Below are positions 47,498-59,260 of a stretch of DNA of 64,000 nt, in pieces (the stretch's first letter is position 1; every line of letters begins with the position of its first letter). A model generated the notes under the pieces. The model saw only the letters and a program-made list of their open reading frames with translations, searched no databases and was not told where the DNA came from. The stretch is from assembly GCA_003024785.1 (NCBI GenBank), contig PUQB01000025.1, positions 744,001 to 808,000 of the forward strand. The letters are read 5' to 3'. The translations under genes and the position numbers were made by a program. The DNA comes from Selaginella tamariscina. Lineage: Eukaryota > Streptophyta > Lycopodiopsida > Selaginellales > Selaginellaceae.

Positions 47498-50400
47498 ATG
47501 GAGTCGTCGTCAAATTCTGGGTAAGAATTAAAATAAAATCTGTTATACTCGGATACTTGAACTAATCATTTTTGTATTCAGATGTGGAATTGAGGTGACA
47601 TTAAAGACAAGAGCAGGAGAAGAGATGGGCAGGGGGATTCTGGAATCAACTTGGCCATATTTTAAGATAAATGGGAAGCGCATTGGAGCAACCATGGCTG
47701 CTGTCAAATTAACCTCTGTCACATCTCATGGACAAGCAAAACAATGGAAAGTAGATTCGCTAGTCAAGCACCCGAAAGCAGGCTGCGAACCCAGATTGGA
47801 CGATCTCGACACATATGCCTTGTTCCATCCAATGTCACGTTCTCGGATCCAGAGGTCGTCAGTTACAACATTAATTTCGGGTGGTTTTGTCGACTTGTGG
47901 ATAATGACGTTCACGTGTTCACTAATGATGTTGACCTTGGAGTTCTTCTTCAACTCAACGAAAGCCCATCTATGGAGGGGATCCATCTGGATGTCTACTT
48001 CGAAAATCTTCAGACTCATCGAGTAGGTGTATTGTCAGGAGATATTGCTTCACAATACAGAAAATCAGCAAGTGAAGCAATCTTCCCTCTTCACATTGAA
48101 GAAGAACACAGCGACATCATAATGGAGATTGAGAGGGTGGCTCGGTCTCAGGTTCTCTACAGATCACGTTCAATTTGCTTAGGGAGCTTTGGGAGCTGGA
48201 AGAGTGTACCGAGAACACTAGAACAGCTGCAGTCGGGGATCACACATGTTGATTCGGATCGCAAAAGAAAATCATCAATCGTTTTGTCAGCTGCACCTGT
48301 GGCATCTCATGCTGCAATAAGTCACAAGGAAATGATGTTGGATGATAAGATTTATCCTTGTAGGGTTAAATATTGCAGCGTCAACCCAAACTTCAATTAC
48401 AGGCCACTCAACCAGGAACGTGTAGCTGAGCTCATGGAGAAGATGAAGGACGACAATTCTTATACCGTTCCACATAATGCTGTTTTGTGTCCATACTATG
48501 AAAGAAGGAAGGGCGCTGACAAAGTCTGGATCACAACACCAGAACAACTCATGAAGATTCAGACGGAGAATAAAAAATCTATCAAGTACTACATCATTAG
48601 TGGCCAGCACACAATAACGGCAGCCCAACGACTTCTCGAGGAACACAACAAAGGAACGATGGCAACAAAACTTTCCGAGCATACCCGTGAGAAGCTGACA
48701 AAAAGATCGGCGTTTTTAGCTAAGCCGAATCTCACAATCGAGCAGTACCATAAGTTATCGGCGGAATGGGACGCTGCCGACACCAACCACTACAACAGCA
48801 AAATATGGGAGAAGTTTAAACACACGCGAGCCGTGTGGGAATCTCTTCAGCGACCACAAAGAGCTACCGCAGGGAATACACAATCTGCGGAATACCGGGT
48901 AAGCAAATTGTTTGGGCGGGATTTATCTCGCCGGTATATTAATCTGTCTTTTTCCTCAGAGAGTTGAAGAAATTGCAGCAGTTGATTTTGCCCAGGTGGG
49001 CGGGAAGGAAACATCCTTTCTGATGATGTTGATTTCTTGCCCCGAAGATAAGATCTTTGCCAAATGGTTGGGGATTATGGAATCCTTTTCAAAAGGAACA
49101 CTGAAGAAGAAGCAGACAAGTGAAGGGGAGCCCTCAGAAAAGTCTGCAAAGAAACCCAGTAAGACGCCGAAGGCTAAGTCTGTTCAATCTACAAAGGATG
49201 TAGACAACGATTTCAAGCTCACATGGTTGAAGCCTTTAAATGGAACAACGATGGAGGAGATGGAAGTCTTGGCTGATTTGGTGATCGATGGCAAACTACA
49301 AATTAATAACAGCAGCCCAACCTCTCCTTTTCATCTCAAGGCAATGGAGTTGAAGACGGTCAGGCATTTCAAGGAGTGGTTGGGAATACACTGCCACAAA
49401 CTGGGTTGGACCTCGACTTCAACATATGAAGAGGTCAGCAAATATTTGCATGTGACGAACGATGATATGCTTGTCGAATGGGTGAACCAATCGGAAGATC
49501 TGGGCAAGAATCTATTGCACGCCAACGCCAAAAAAGGGAACATTGGGATGACGCCTTCTCTTATGGCAGTCCTTCAGCAGCGGAGAACCGAATTGAACCT
49601 TATAAAGGAGGATGCTACAAATCACGACAAGCCCTACAGATGTTTGTTGTTAGATTCGGAGACTTTATGGGGTAACATCACTGCTTGTAGGAAACCGTTT
49701 CAATTGTTCGTGATGGATCGGCGGGTGTCAAAAAATCTTTCGACAGATAGGGCACTAGAGGATCTGGTGGAGAAACTTAGCCGTGCAAGCATATACATAG
49801 AAGGTATTTATTATTGAATTCATGCTTGCGCTCTTCACTGATACCTACTTTTTCAGGTATTTATTTCTTGATTCTTGCTCATGTCACCGATACTTTTGCC
49901 TTCGCCTTCGCCAAGAAGAATAGACATCGTTGGACAGGATTTTATATGAACGATGCTAATCCCAAGTGCATTGATACCGTTGTTCACTTGGTTGTTAGGA
50001 ATGCGCCAAACAATTTCAAGCTTCCAAATGACTGGCCAGGCATCTGTTTGCACTCCAACGGCCCTGAACCTCCATCCGATACACCGATAGGTATGAGTGA
50101 CGTATTCGGCAATGTACGTTATCCAAACATTACAAGTCAAGCGGCACGGAGCATCGTCAACTTGATTAGGGGTCCTCACAGTGATGCGTGGGTTTTTGAC
50201 TACTGCACTAGGGGGTCCGTCTTGAAGGAGTGTTACCTTCGGCATACATGTGTGTTTGCCGTTGAAAAGGATAAGACCATGGTTGAGGACCTGAACAAGT
50301 GGATAGATTGGGTCTCAACTGAGTACCCCAACGATTCCATAAAGGCGTATTTGAGAAAGTTCCCTCCAGATAAGTGCGATAGCTCTGAAGGTGAATCTGG

Positions 50401-50602
50401 TTCAATCTCGGAGTCTGAGAACGAACTTCAATCAGATATTAGACCGGAAGTTATCTCGAGGAGTACAGAACATTCGCACACTCCAGGACCCATGGAAACA
50501 TCAATAGAAGATGCAGAAGATCTTGAACCATCTCACAAGCGGCTTAGACCTTCTTCGCCTCACTCAGAAGGTAATAGCGAAGAAGAATTGATAATGAATT
50601 GA
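47498..50602 (+). CDS. ParB/Srx-like + degenerate permuted DNA-methylase-like protein (element 1)
   Basis: Start ATG 47498. Introns at 47521-47581, 48899-48959 and 49804-49856 all have GT-AG ends and restore frame; total is near 970 residues. An apparent frame change between about 47690 and 47830 is unexplained (tiny intron or frameshift). The first ~270 residues are unassigned. A ParB/Srx-like region runs ~48355-48640, with RPLNQERVAELMEKMKDD and then ISGQHTITAAQRLLEE; GQH-T replaces the usual G-x-H-R. A Lys-rich linker and a helical region follow. In a permuted methylase fold, LFVMDRRVS (~49705) sits at the DPPY position and WVFDYCTRGSVLKECYL (~50186) at motif I, both degenerate. The tail is acidic with SHKRLRPSSP, a possible nuclear signal. 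It probably binds DNA but is unlikely to methylate it. The phosphatase-like gene follows by 256 bases. Confidence 0.7.
48914..48932. repeat. Degenerate palindrome copy inside intron 2 of the ParB-like gene
   Basis: GGGCGGGATTTATCTCGCC lies within the 61-base intron 48899-48959. It is the only copy of the array palindrome noticed outside the two arrays. Confidence 0.8.
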
Positions 50603-50858
50603 TAGAGTGACGAATAGTTGTAAATGAGTGTAACATAAGGCATTTTTGTATATTTCTTTTATATTTGTACAGAAAATAAATTCTCAAGGATTAATGAAGC
50701 TTTTAGTTCAAACATGGGTCACACATTAACAAGGTAAATAATATACCTTGATAATTTTAAGGTCAGCTAATTATCATTTTGCAGATGTAATGAAATAATT
50801 GAGAACATGGATTTTCAGCATTGCATGAGGTAAGAGAGGGGTTTGGCGACAATTTCTT

Positions 50859-52041
50859 GTGCCACATGTCAGAATGACAGAGTTCATGCAGGAAATGGAT
50901 AATAATGCAGCTCAAAACATCGTTACCATGGGGGCCACTTCATCATCATTTTTATTGGCTTCAATTCCGAAATCAATTTCTTCAGCGCATGCAATATCTG
51001 AATCTTGTAAGGATGATGTACAATTAAATGATGAAGGGATAGGCAACGAGATAGTGGCAACGGATAAATGTGAAAGGGAGCAAACAAGTGATTTGCAAAG
51101 TATTCAAGAGGCAACGCTATCTCATGTTACTCATGGCCATATTGTGTTGTTGGATGTCAATGGTGTTCTGCTTCATCGACAAAGGCCCCAGGATAGAAAA
51201 AAAGAAATCAAACAAGGAGATTTCATTCCTTGTCATGGTAAATTTCGATATGATATTATTTTTCGTCCAGGGTTGGATCGTCTCTTTCAAAAGCTTAAGG
51301 AGATGGGTGCGCTTGTGGGGATTTGGTCATGCATGCAGATTCATAACTTAACACCGCTGTTGAATTTACTTAAGAAACATTGTAGTGTTGCAGAAGAGGT
51401 GATTCGTAAAGATTGGATTTTTGACCAGCGAATGTGTCATAAACCTCTCGAATTTCACAATATAAGAAAGGAAAGCAAGCCATACTTCTTCAAGAATGAA
51501 AGAATAATTGGGACTCATGGGGAGATCAGTCGCTTAAGGATAATGAAGAACGCACAGATGTTAGTAGTAGACGACTCTCCTCAGAAGGCTATGCTCAACC
51601 AAAACATTGCTTGTATTCATCCAATCACTTTCGATCCATATTCTGATACCGATATCATGGATGAGCTAGTGAAACTACTTGGATACGTGCCTCAGAAAGA
51701 AGAATCTCGAAAATTTTTGTGAGCAGTATCCACCGTATCATACATTTCCTGAAGCTTTTCTTTCTCGTGATATTGAATTTTATAAAATGAAGGATAGCAA
51801 CCGGGCGCTTTATAATATTATTCTTAAGGAACGTCAGTTTTTAGATGAGCCTTTATGCAGACCTTCTCTTATCACATCTTATGTATTAACAAGGATGGCA
51901 ACTCCCAATTGCATTCGTGAGAGTGTTAAGTGGTGGCAACAACATCAAGATATTGACCAAAATGATTTGATTAATCCGGAGAGTGATGATTTAGACAAAA
52001 TGAAAAGATTTCTTTGTATGATAGAAAGAAAGTATTTATAA
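50859..52041 (+). pseudogene. FCP1/SCP-type HAD-fold phosphatase-like gene, copy 2 (frameshifted)
   Basis: Nearly identical to 368-1558. The catalytic region is the same: LLDVNGVLLHR with Asn in place of the second Asp, GIWSC, VVDDSP. A nine-base deletion removes VFA near residue 28. One extra A near 51673 shifts the frame after DELVK, giving a short alternative end and a stop at 51722. The original C-terminal frame is still open from 51679 to 52041. The truncated product would keep the whole HAD core, so partial function cannot be ruled out. It lies in the 3' part of element 1, about 370 bases from the right terminus. Confidence 0.8.
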
Positions 52042-52382
52042 AAAATTAACATGTTGATAAGAAAATTGATTTTGAGCATCTTACAGAGTAGTTATATATG
52101 TGTGTTATAACATACGTGTGTGTGTGTGATGTGCATACACTTACAACCTTTCATTTGTAATTATTTTGATAATATTTCTTCATTATTGTAAACTATTTTT
52201 AAATAATATGAATATTCTAAGATATTTTAGGAATATTCCTTACTAAGTAAGGTTTATTGAAGGATTAATTAATTTAATTAATTAATATTTAAGGCTTAAT
52301 TACATATTAATTAAATGATTAATTAATAATTAAAACTTAAGTATTAATTAGTAATTTATTTTATATTCCCATTTTCACGTAT
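52042..52382. other. AT-rich subterminal region of element 1
   Basis: Includes GAATATTC-type palindromes (52208-52240) and TTAATTAA runs, with a short GT microsatellite near 52117 missing from copy 1. GAATATTC palindromes also lie near the left end (37610-37636). Confidence 0.65.
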
Positions 52383-52414
52383 CATGCCCACTTTAGTTTA
52401 CAACGTGCATTTAA
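52383..52414 (-). repeat. Right terminal inverted repeat and TSD (TTAA) of element 1
   Basis: Catgcccactttagtttaca plus acgtgcat on the plus strand, then TTAA at 52411-52414. Identical in position and nearly in sequence to the end of the copy at 1821-1847. Confidence 0.85.
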
Positions 52415-53711
52415 TATTTTCTTGAGTTACATCAATTTGAGAAAGTTGTGCGACCCACCGCATAACTTGTATTCGATTTCAGTACACTGCCATTGATGGA
52501 ACCAAATCGCACAACTGTGGACTTAATGGAGTTACAAAGCAGGCGATGACTGCTGTTTAGACAATGGCCGATAGAGTACCTTCTAATGTTAGAAAAAATA
52601 TATATATCACTTAAACTGTTTCTATATGTATTAAAACATCATATATAAAGCTGATTACATAATATCAACAACTCGTTTGTATGTCTTTTAACTTCCTTCT
52701 AACAGGAACACCACTTGTATAATTGTATACGACTGTGTATGGACACCCTAAACTACTCAGACTCTGAAGAGATGAATCTAGGATATTCTAGGAATATACT
52801 CCAACACAAAATATAGGTGACAGGTAATGTATACCCCAGGTATTATACATGCTTAACATTGTCTTATATGCAGGACCACTGGCACTTGATGCCACAGCGT
52901 TAGTGAGAGAATGGTGGAAGCAGAAAGCGAGAGTAAGCATTCCTAATTTTCTGGATTTGTTCATCGATTTTTGGTTTACAGGCCTGCACTGATGGGTTTT
53001 ATTATTTGGTTCCTCCTCATCACCAAACAAAGAAGTTGCACGATGTCTAAATTAATATGCATGCTTGAAGATGAGCCTTGTAGTTGTGACCCAAGAATGA
53101 GCCAGTAGTTAGTGACCCAAGAATGAGCCAGTTTGAATATGATCTCCAAGCTACAGGTAACCTACTATTGTTGGAGATTTAATCATATGTACTTGCAGCC
53201 TTCTACATAGTGGAACCTTTCACCACCTACGTGCAGCTTCGGATAAAGATGAGGAATTTCACCAACAAGCCATTGAAGCGCGAAACGCAACGATGATCTC
53301 GCTAACTGAGGTGAAACGAGGACTATCTTTCAAGGAAGACGTGGAACTTGTGATGAAGAAAGTCATCCATTCATACTTGTTCGTGACACTGCTGCTGCAA
53401 TGAATGTAATCAGGTCAACTCAGGGTCAACGAGCTTGGAACCTCAATTCCTCCCACGGAAACAACAACAGCTGGTTATTGCTGCTCTACCAAGGCCTAGA
53501 ATGATGTTGTCTCAGGTACTGCATCAAAGGTCTACTGAGTGCACATCTTCTGTACCTTGGAAGACTGCTGAGTATAGATTATAGCCGAACCACCACGGAA
53601 GATGCTTGCTGTGCGAACAGAGCAGTCCCGCACTTTGTTGCTGATGAACATGGCTAAATAACAAAGAATGAGCTTATTATGCTCGAAGCAGATCAAAAGA
53701 GATGGTACAAA
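52411..53711 (+). pseudogene. 3' part of the unrecognised gene, unit II
   Basis: Continues the sequence interrupted at 37487 and matches 17555-18795. A block at about 53060-53170 carries a short local duplication (AATGAGCCAGTAGTTAGTGACCC). Exon-like blocks such as LTEVKRGLSFKEDVELVMK at ~53300-53360 are kept. It ends where the copia element begins. Confidence 0.5.
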
Positions 53712-56700
53712 TGTTGAGATATATCCAGCGTGGAGTTCAAGCTGGAAGAATAATTATATATGGTTTAGACCATATATAGCTAGGCCGTATATACTTATGG
53801 AGAACTACCATATATAGTTATAAAGAAATTCACAACATGGTATCAGAGCCAAGAACAACAGTAGTTCAAGGGTCATAGGAAGTAGCAAGTGCAGTTTGTG
53901 GAGCGTTATATCCTCAAGAACAGTTAGTCAGTGACAGACATACTTAAGAACATGACGACAAGTCACAAATCAATCCCAATTCCGGTCTTTGATGGCACGA
54001 CTTTGAGAACTGGCAGCGGGAAATCTCGTTTGTTATGATGCGTGATAATTGTCTACGAATTGCATATGGTAGTGAGGTGAAACCTCAGACAAACCCAGAA
54101 GATTGGCAGGTTTGACATAACAAAGCGTTGTCACTAATGGGATTGGGCTTGGTAAACATCACCACCATCACCTGGATCTAAGCAAGTCAGCTTCCGAGAA
54201 TTGGATAGAGTTGAGGGTGATTTTTGGCAATCAGGCACGAAAGGAGAGATCTGTGGTATCGCTGAAAGGAAAGTTTTTTAAGCTCGAGTTTGGTCCCACA
54301 GAACCAGCATCTGTGTTCCTTGGAAGAATGAAGTCCATTCTTGCTCAGCTCACTGCCTCGGACAGACCATTTCAGATATAGATAAAACCACGGTGCTTCT
54401 CGGGGCCTTGACTAGGCCAGACCACGTGACTCTCAAGACGACACTGGAGAATACATCAGGGATGTCTTATCAGGAGATTCAAGCTGCAGTCATCAACCAT
54501 GATCCAAATCCTCAAGCAGACATAACCAGCGGTACAGTGGGACATTCTCAAGTCCTCTTCACTTCGAGCCAATTTTGAAAAGAAAACCAACTTCAATCCA
54601 CAGTCAGTGAGGAGTGGAGCAGTGCTTCACACTATAAAGGTAGAAGTAGCACAAATAGGCAGGACATTCCACCGTTAAAGCTTGGACTGTGCAACTACTG
54701 CAAAAAGATGGGGCATTTTGCCAAGAGTTGTCCAGACAAGGCAGCAGGAAAACCACGAGCAAACGAACTGAAGAACAAAGGCAATCAGCGGATGGCCCTC
54801 ATGGTAACCACTAACCTCAGTCCTTTCGAGGAAGAAAATATCCTTTGGTTGGATAGTTGTGCCAATGTTCACTGTACTCATTAGTCATTGAACAGAAGGA
54901 GGTATTTTGTGACGTTTATAAATGATTATACTTGTTACACAGTGGTGAAATTCTTGATTAACAATCAGAAGTAGCAGAAATGTTTCGGCTATATAAAATT
55001 GATGCAGAAAACGTGTGGCAGAATTTGAAAATCCGCGTACTTAGGAGTGATAGAGGTGTGGAGTATCAAGCAAGTGCTTAAGAAGTTGTGTGAAGAATCT
55101 GGGATTCAACAACTTTACAGCCCCATACTCAGCTTAGCAAAATGGAGTGGCAGAGAGAATGAATCGAACTCTAGTAGAGACGACAAGATGCATGCTTATG
55201 CATGCAGGAACACCGCTCAATATTGGCAGAGGCCTTAAGGCACATCCAGCTACATCCAGAATCGACTTCCTGCAAGTAGCATTGGTGGAGAAGTTCCATT
55301 CACCCGATGGACTAGGAAGCGAGTCAGTTTGAAACACCTTCGTGTGTTTGGGTGCTTGGCATATGCACACGTTCCAAACGAACTCCATCATAAGTTGGAG
55401 CAGAAGAGTAACATGTATATCATGGTGGGATATTGCCATGAGAGCAAGGCATATAGGCTTTACGATCCCACTCACCAGAAAATTGTTGTGAGCCGAGACG
55501 TTAAGTTTAATGAGGATATGCTTTACAAGGATAAGTTTTACAGTTCAAGTTAATCCGACGGTTATATTCTTGAGGAGAGCAGCACAGGATCCACCAGCAC
55601 ATGGCTTGATCCAGGGCGGATTGGGGAAGATCTAGGACTGCAAATTGCAGCAGAACCAAATCTGAGTGAGGAGGAGCACGAAAGCAAGGAGGAATTCCTC
55701 CACTTCAGCAAGCACTCCGCAGGTACCTAATCCAGACCGACCCATCAACACCAATCACGAGAGTGGGAGAATTAGTTACAAGTCACGAAAGGCAAGAGAA
55801 ACTGATGAGTCTTCAACTCCTTCTTCACCTCCATGTATCCTCGGGAGCCTCGGACAGTGCATGAAGCTATGCAATCACAAGAGGCAGCAGAATGGAGGGC
55901 TGCCATGGGGAGGAATATGCTTCTCTCCTCAAGAACCAGGTTTGGGAGCTTGTTACTCTTCCCCACGGTTGTCGCATTGTAAGTACCAAGTGGCTATTCA
56001 AGAAGAAGTTAGATGCACATGGCAAAGTACTCCGATACAAGGCTCAGTTTGTTGCACAAGGATTCTCACAAATTGCTGGAGTTGACTTTTATGAGACGTA
56101 TTTACTAGTGGTGAAGATGGCTTCCATTCGTCTCATTCTTCGGATAGCAACTAGCTTGAATCTGGAAGTTCACCAGCTTGATGTAAAGACTGCTTTTCCT
56201 GTATGGAGAGCTAAAGAAGGAAGTCTATACTACACAGCCTGAGGGATTCATGGTGCAAGGACAGGACACAGTTTGTCATCTTCGAAAGGCCCTATATGGC
56301 TTGAAGCAGTCACCACGAGCCTGGTATGATCATGTAGACAGTTCTCACCTCCATCGGTTTCCAAAAGTCCACTGTAGATGGAAACGTATATGTCTTTCGA
56401 TAGGGAGTGGACTTTGCATACTTGGCATTATACGTTGATGACAACATCATGGCCGCCAGCCAGTTTCGGCTTGTTCAATTCTTTGAACACCAGTTTCGAT
56501 CTCAGTTTGAGATCTCCACAGCCGGCGATCTATGCTATTGTTTGGGCATTCAGGTGTTCCGGGATAGAGCTGCAGGGGTATTCAGCTATCTCAAGCACAC
56601 TATGTGCAAGAGATATTCAGAAGTATGACATGGCCAACAGCAACCCTATCAGCACCCCATGGATGTACACACACAACTTTCAAAAGACCAACAGCCGATG

Positions 56701-57619
56701 TCTGAGGAGGAGAGACGAGTCATGGCACATGTTCCTTATAGGCAGATAGTTGTTGTTTTTATATCTAACCATTTCAACTCAACCAGACTTGGCTTTTGCA
56801 GTCGGAGTGGTTTCCAGGTTTGTAGAGAATCCAGGAGAGGCTCATTGGACAACAGTCAAACGTATCTTACGATCTTGCGAGCACAGTCGGGTTTTGTCTC
56901 ACATATTCAGCTAGTGGGAGCTCTACAAGAGATCACATGGTAATGGATCTAGTGGGTTTCACAGATCAGATTGAGCAGAAAATAGGGAGACTAGGAAGTT
57001 CACTTCAGGATATGTGTTTCTCTGGATGATGGCTTATTAGTTGGGTGAGCAGACTGCAACGAGTGATTGCACTCTCCTCGATGGAGCCGAGTACATTTCA
57101 GCAACAGAGGTGGCCAAGGAAGCAACATGGTTAATGAAGTTGTTGAAGGACATGGGAATTTCATTTTCGAGACCGATCACAATTTACTGTGACAGTACTA
57201 GTGCTATAGCTACTTCAGAGAACTAGACATCATGACAAAGTCAAGCATGTCGATGTGAAGTATCATTTCATCCAACAAGAGGTTCGAGCCGGGAAATATC
57301 AACTCAAGCATGTGTCTAGTATCGAGATGGTTGCAGATATTATGACCAAGGCCTTGAGCATGGATAGTTTCTCAGCGACACTAGTCTCGAATGACCATCT
57401 TGAACTCTCACGGTTGAGTGGGAGTGTTGAGATATATCCAGCGTGGAGTCCAAGCTGGAAGAATAATTATATATGGTTTAGACCATATATAGCTAGGCCG
57501 TATATACTTATGGAGAACTACCAGTTATAAAGAAACTGTATAAATAATATCTAAAAATACAAAAACATAGGTTTAATTGATATTCGGCTTGGCTTGTGCT
57601 TTAACACCTTTTCACAACA
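53712..57619 (+). mobile_element. Ty1/copia retrotransposon, broken
   Basis: The 5' LTR is 53712-53837 and the 3' LTR 57425-57619; both start TGTTGAGATATATCC and end TTCACAACA. The 5' LTR is the shorter. A primer binding site matching initiator-Met tRNA (TGGTATCAGAGCC) follows at 53838. Target duplication is about 4-5 bases (CAAA/ACAAA); unit I at 18795-18805 is the empty site. Internally, in copia order, there are a gag zinc knuckle (CNYCKKMGHFAKSCPD, ~54690), integrase remnants (~54900-55550), reverse transcriptase (~55890-56700) and RNase H to ~57400. It is broken in several places and its LTRs still align well, so it is fairly young. Confidence 0.9.
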
Positions 57620-58475
57620 CAAAGTACGTGAATGCTTCTATCTCAGCTGGCCTTGTGAGCCTTGCTTTCTTGGGAAGCAATATAAATTCCCGTTCTGTCC
57701 CATACAGTCTGCTCCATAACCAAGGCCCTTCTACTTGAATGTAGATGCCCTGCTTGGGCATCCCTAAAGCAACCTAGAGCTTTCTGATGTTTTTAATTCA
57801 CCACAAATCTGTGGTGGATTTGTCCTAAAGTTCAATGTCAATGTTGCATTACAGCAGCCAATTTGTTACAAATTGCTACGCGATGCAAATCCCTGCTACA
57901 TGTCTCAGAGGGCATGGCTGCTGCACATTCCAAGCTGAGATCAAGGTGAAGTAAATAATTGCAGTCGTTTCTGAAGTATGCTTCATACTGCATATGAGGC
58001 TCTGCCGGTGCTGGGCTGCTTAAGTCGAGTATTTCACAATCTTCCATGGTATTGAATGTGAAACTTGGCCCACCATGCAAGCTTTTCTAGCACATCTCGC
58101 CATTGGTGTTCGATACGCTGCTCCAGAGTGAGAGCCAAAACATGGAATACAAGAATTACCTGATTCCGTGTTGATTTTCCCTTGAGGAAGGGAGTCTTAT
58201 CCGCGTCTGGCCATGTTGCTAGCAATATCAAGCTCCACAAGGGACATGTTCAGCAGCAAAGTCGGAACGTATACGTTGGGGCTACCAAAGCACTGCAGTA
58301 TCCTGAGTATATTGTATCTGCTCGCTTGTTTGTGGAAATATTGGCTGCGACAATATAATGGGATATGACGTGTGCACTCTAAAACCATAATGAGATAGTT
58401 TGTCGCAGAACAAACAAGAAAAAACATCAAGACAACTACTGAGTTGAAAATGAAGACAAACATTACTTACAATCC
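57620..58475 (-). pseudogene. Integrase catalytic-core-domain-like remnant, unit II/III junction
   Basis: Fuller version of 18770-19376. Minus-strand peptides include FCDKLSHYGFRVHT (~58405), ADKTPFLKGKSTRNQ and QRIEHQWRDVLEKLAWWAKF (~58200-58090) and FTFNTMEDCEILDL (~58055). The layout fits a standalone integrase-type catalytic core protein with a C-terminal DNA-interaction region. It is broken and the parent element is unknown. Confidence 0.55.
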
Positions 58476-58574
58476 ATGTCACTCATGACTTTTCTAGTCT
58501 AGTGACGTTGTCTAGGAGTCGCAGAGAATTTTGCTTCGTCTGGGATTATAGGGTTTTGGGTAGTCTGCCAATGA

Positions 58575-59260
58575 ATGCATGTTTCCCAGTACGCTCGGCT
58601 GATCAAGGCCTGCACGCAGTCGAGGGACCTGTTGCAGGGCCGCCGGATCCATGCCCAGATTCTGGGCACCAATTCAAGCACTACCTTCGTCTCCAATCTC
58701 CTGGTAGACACGTACGGCAAATGCGGGAGCCTGGGCGAAGCGCGCGCCGAGTTCCAGCGGGATCGTCAGCCCCAACGTCTTCTCGTGGATCCACAACGAC
58801 GCTCTCGACGAGGCGAGTGGCTCCATGCCGCAATGCCGGGCAAAGAGCCCGATCTGCGCAGTTATACAGGCTCTGTCGCAGCGAGGCCTGCTTGATCAGG
58901 TATTAGAACTGTGTGCTTGAGGGGTCCCACAGCGTGATGCAGTCTGCTGGACAGCCATGCTGCAGCGCTGGCAAGCCTTGTCTTCTCCAGAATGCCTGCT
59001 TGGAACGTTCTGTCCTATACCGCTGCCATGGCTGTCACTGCCAGACCGGGCGCATCGAACAAGTCAAGCAGATGTTCGATGCCATGGCCATACGCAACGA
59101 CGACCCTTGCGTCTGCATATGCCATGGATGGGCAACTGCAGCAAGCTGCCACGGCGTTTTGGCTAATGCCGCAGCGCCGCATTGTCGTCTGGAACGCCAT
59201 GATAGCTTGCCTACGGTGAAGTTGCGACGTAGCGTATTGCCATTTATATGAAATATTTAA
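58575..59260 (+). pseudogene. PPR protein fragment, unit III
   Basis: The best preserved of the three fragments. LIKACTQSRDLLQGRRIH, AQILGTNSSTTFVSNLLVD and TYGKCGSLGEARAEFQR lie at 58600-58760, and AYAMDGQLQQAATAF and WLMPQRRIVVWNAMIA at ~59130-59210. Frame changes between these blocks and the lack of further repeats make it non-functional. Full-length relatives normally have ten or more repeats and act in organelles. Confidence 0.8.

Larger units (their letters stand above)
37488..52410. mobile_element. 14.9-kb TIR element with TTAA target duplication (element 1)
   Basis: Unit I at 17545-17565 (ttattccattaacattttcctgag) is the uninterrupted site. In unit II the same sequence is split into ...ttatttcattaa and ttaatattttcttgag, so TTAA is duplicated at 37484-37487 and 52411-52414. 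The left terminus is ATACAAGTTGTAACTAAAAT followed by GGGCATG. The right terminus, read on the minus strand, is ATGCACGTTGTAAACTAAAG followed by TGGGCATG. That is an imperfect inverted repeat of about 28 bases. Inside are a decayed transposase-like gene (minus), a ParB/methylase-like gene (plus), a phosphatase-like gene (plus), two palindrome arrays and an AT-rich centre with telomere-like repeats. No capsid, polymerase or reverse transcriptase was seen, so it is classed as a cargo-bearing DNA transposon. Confidence 0.85.

Noticed and set aside
47498-50602. Bacterial contamination suggested by ParB and DNA methylase domains
   Set aside because: The gene has GT-AG introns, lies between plant-type sequences, and its element has a target duplication in the plant unit.
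37488-52410. A Polinton or other virus-like element
   Set aside because: No capsid, protein-primed polymerase, packaging or retroviral-type integrase gene was seen, and the target duplication is 4 bases rather than the 5-6 typical of Polintons.
53838-53850. A tRNA-related motif (TGGTATCAGAGCC)
   Set aside because: It lies directly after an LTR and is the copia primer binding site, not a tRNA gene.
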